From Heliopora coerulea (lineage: Eukaryota > Cnidaria > Anthozoa > Scleralcyonacea > Helioporidae), in assembly GCA_030142905.1 (NCBI GenBank), contig JASJOG010000072.1:186001-250000 (forward strand): a stretch of 64,000 nt of DNA, written 5' to 3'. Below the pieces are notes generated by a model. It saw nothing but the letters and a program-made list of their open reading frames with translations. It was not told the DNA's origin and did not search any database. Positions 62,929 to 64,000 of this stretch are shown piece by piece. Position 1 is the first letter of the stretch; each line of letters begins with the position of its first letter. The position numbers were made by a program, and so were the translations under genes.

Positions 62929-64000
62929 TTTTCTTGAACTAATTTGAAAGCTTGTGGAAGATAAGGGTCCGCAAGCAATTTTGGATGGGATCATGACTCT
63001 ATATGGGGAAGGGATGACGTTGTATGCAACATTCGTGCACAAAATTTTCCTGTATTTATATAAAATAGACTGTTTTGCGGCGTTCATTTTTAGGAGTGAC
63101 TCCAGGGATTCCCTGACGAAGGGGGCTAAGATCCCCGACGTAAGGGGCTAAGACCCCCGACAAGGGGGCTAAAGATGAGGAGGTTGGACCACGCCCCCTT
63201 TATAATTTCCTTATTTGAAGGTCGGTAATATGTTATTTTTAGCAAGAAATAATCGAAGCAACTGACTAAAAACGTTTATTTTTAAGTTTATGACGTGTAG
63301 AGAATCATATATTATCTTACTTGGCGAAACCAATTACAAATACTTATAATTCGTACGAAATATAGATGTGTTATCATCAGTTACTATTCTTCGACGAATT
63401 GTTAATTTTCCCCGACAGGGGGGCTGAGGTTTCCCGATCGGGGACCGTAGCCCCCTGCCTCCCTCTGGCGTCACCCTGGTTTATTCATGATCACGTACGT
63501 TCATATGTAATAATTTACTCTAAATTGTCTATCTTTATATTTGGATATTATTCAACCATGTATCATTCCTGTTTCTGCTGTTAGAAACGAACTTTCATGG
63601 ACTGGTGAAGTTATCTGCTGTAAACTGTAGGTTTTAAATGCAGAGGGGTTTTGAAGTGGAAGTTCCCCTGCGAAAAAGCTGTGAATTTGTTGAGACACGT
63701 TCATGAAGATCTAAAGTAGTGAAAGGCGCATGTTACTCTTCGGCCCGAATTCGACTTCTATTATATTACTTAAGCCAACGCTAGATGATTTTAAAATTAG
63801 ATAAATTCTTTTTTTAATTTTTATTCTATTTTTTAATACTTAAAATAGAATCAATTGAAATATAATAAAGCTAATTTAATTTTATTCTCATTTTATTTTT
63901 ACTTTATTTTCATTGTTATTTCAATCCTGGGTCAGCACTGATCGTGCTTTGAACAGCCGGCCCCAGGCCTTATAGGAAGTTGATTATTGGCGTTTTGATT
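62929..64000. other. 3' flank of SLC27A to the window end
   Basis: It contains the third family A hAT-like MITE (63091-63478). The last 250 bases are A+T-rich. No further gene is seen. Confidence 0.6.
63091..63478. mobile_element. hAT-like MITE, family A, copy 3
   Basis: About 388 bp, ending CTGGCGTCACCCTG. Its left end is degenerate (TAGGAGTGACTCCAG). An extra repeat of the AAGGGGGCTAAGA motif near the left end makes it longer than copies 1 and 2. I could not find a clean target duplication. It lies about 160 bases beyond the SLC27A stop and could be in the 3' UTR. Confidence 0.75.

Overview
The window is animal nuclear DNA. It has intron-rich genes with GT-AG junctions, conserved metazoan gene families, runs of the TTAGGG telomere motif, and introns full of small DNA transposons. 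The gene content and repeat style suggest a cnidarian, most likely an anthozoan (coral or anemone). That placement is inference; nothing read here fixes the species.

Layout, left to right: (1) 1-5973, plus strand: most of a WDR47 gene, entering from the left edge, seven exons joined in frame to the stop. (2) 7499-10651, minus: a two-exon gene for a 513-residue protein with a C-terminal Par6-like PDZ domain. (3) 14151-19367, minus: a complete six-exon syntaxin-6 gene (249 aa). (4) 19368-26539: a gene-poor stretch with tRNA-derived repeats and MITEs. (5) 26540-33622, plus: a three-exon gene for a 1182-residue P1B-type heavy-metal ATPase of the Zn/Cd kind, with a CCxxE metal-binding domain and a His-rich cytosolic region. 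(6) 33623-38810: no gene seen. (7) 38811-46490, plus: a decayed copy of an SLC27A (fatty acid transport protein / very-long-chain acyl-CoA synthetase) gene. (8) 46970-51416, minus: a very young Ty3/gypsy LTR retrotransposon with identical 113-bp LTRs and one open gag-pol frame, sitting inside a 166-bp tandem repeat. (9) 51880-62928, plus: an intact seven-exon SLC27A paralogue (642 aa) whose introns hold Tc1-like and hAT-like elements.

How the genes relate: the two SLC27A loci are a tandem duplication with the same intron phases, and nearly all matching exons have the same length. The left copy has lost most of exon 2, carries changes in two AMP-binding motifs and has a frameshift near its end. 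The right copy looks functional. The other genes (WDR47, cytoskeleton and neurons; syntaxin-6, Golgi/endosome fusion; metal ATPase, metal efflux or sequestration) are unrelated neighbours, not a pathway.

The most notable gene is the metal ATPase. Animals are usually described as having only copper-type P1B pumps (ATP7A/B), whereas this one has the domain signatures of plant and bacterial Zn/Cd/Pb pumps. All exon joins were made by hand from splice-site consensus, reading phase and family similarity; no alignment or transcript data were available.
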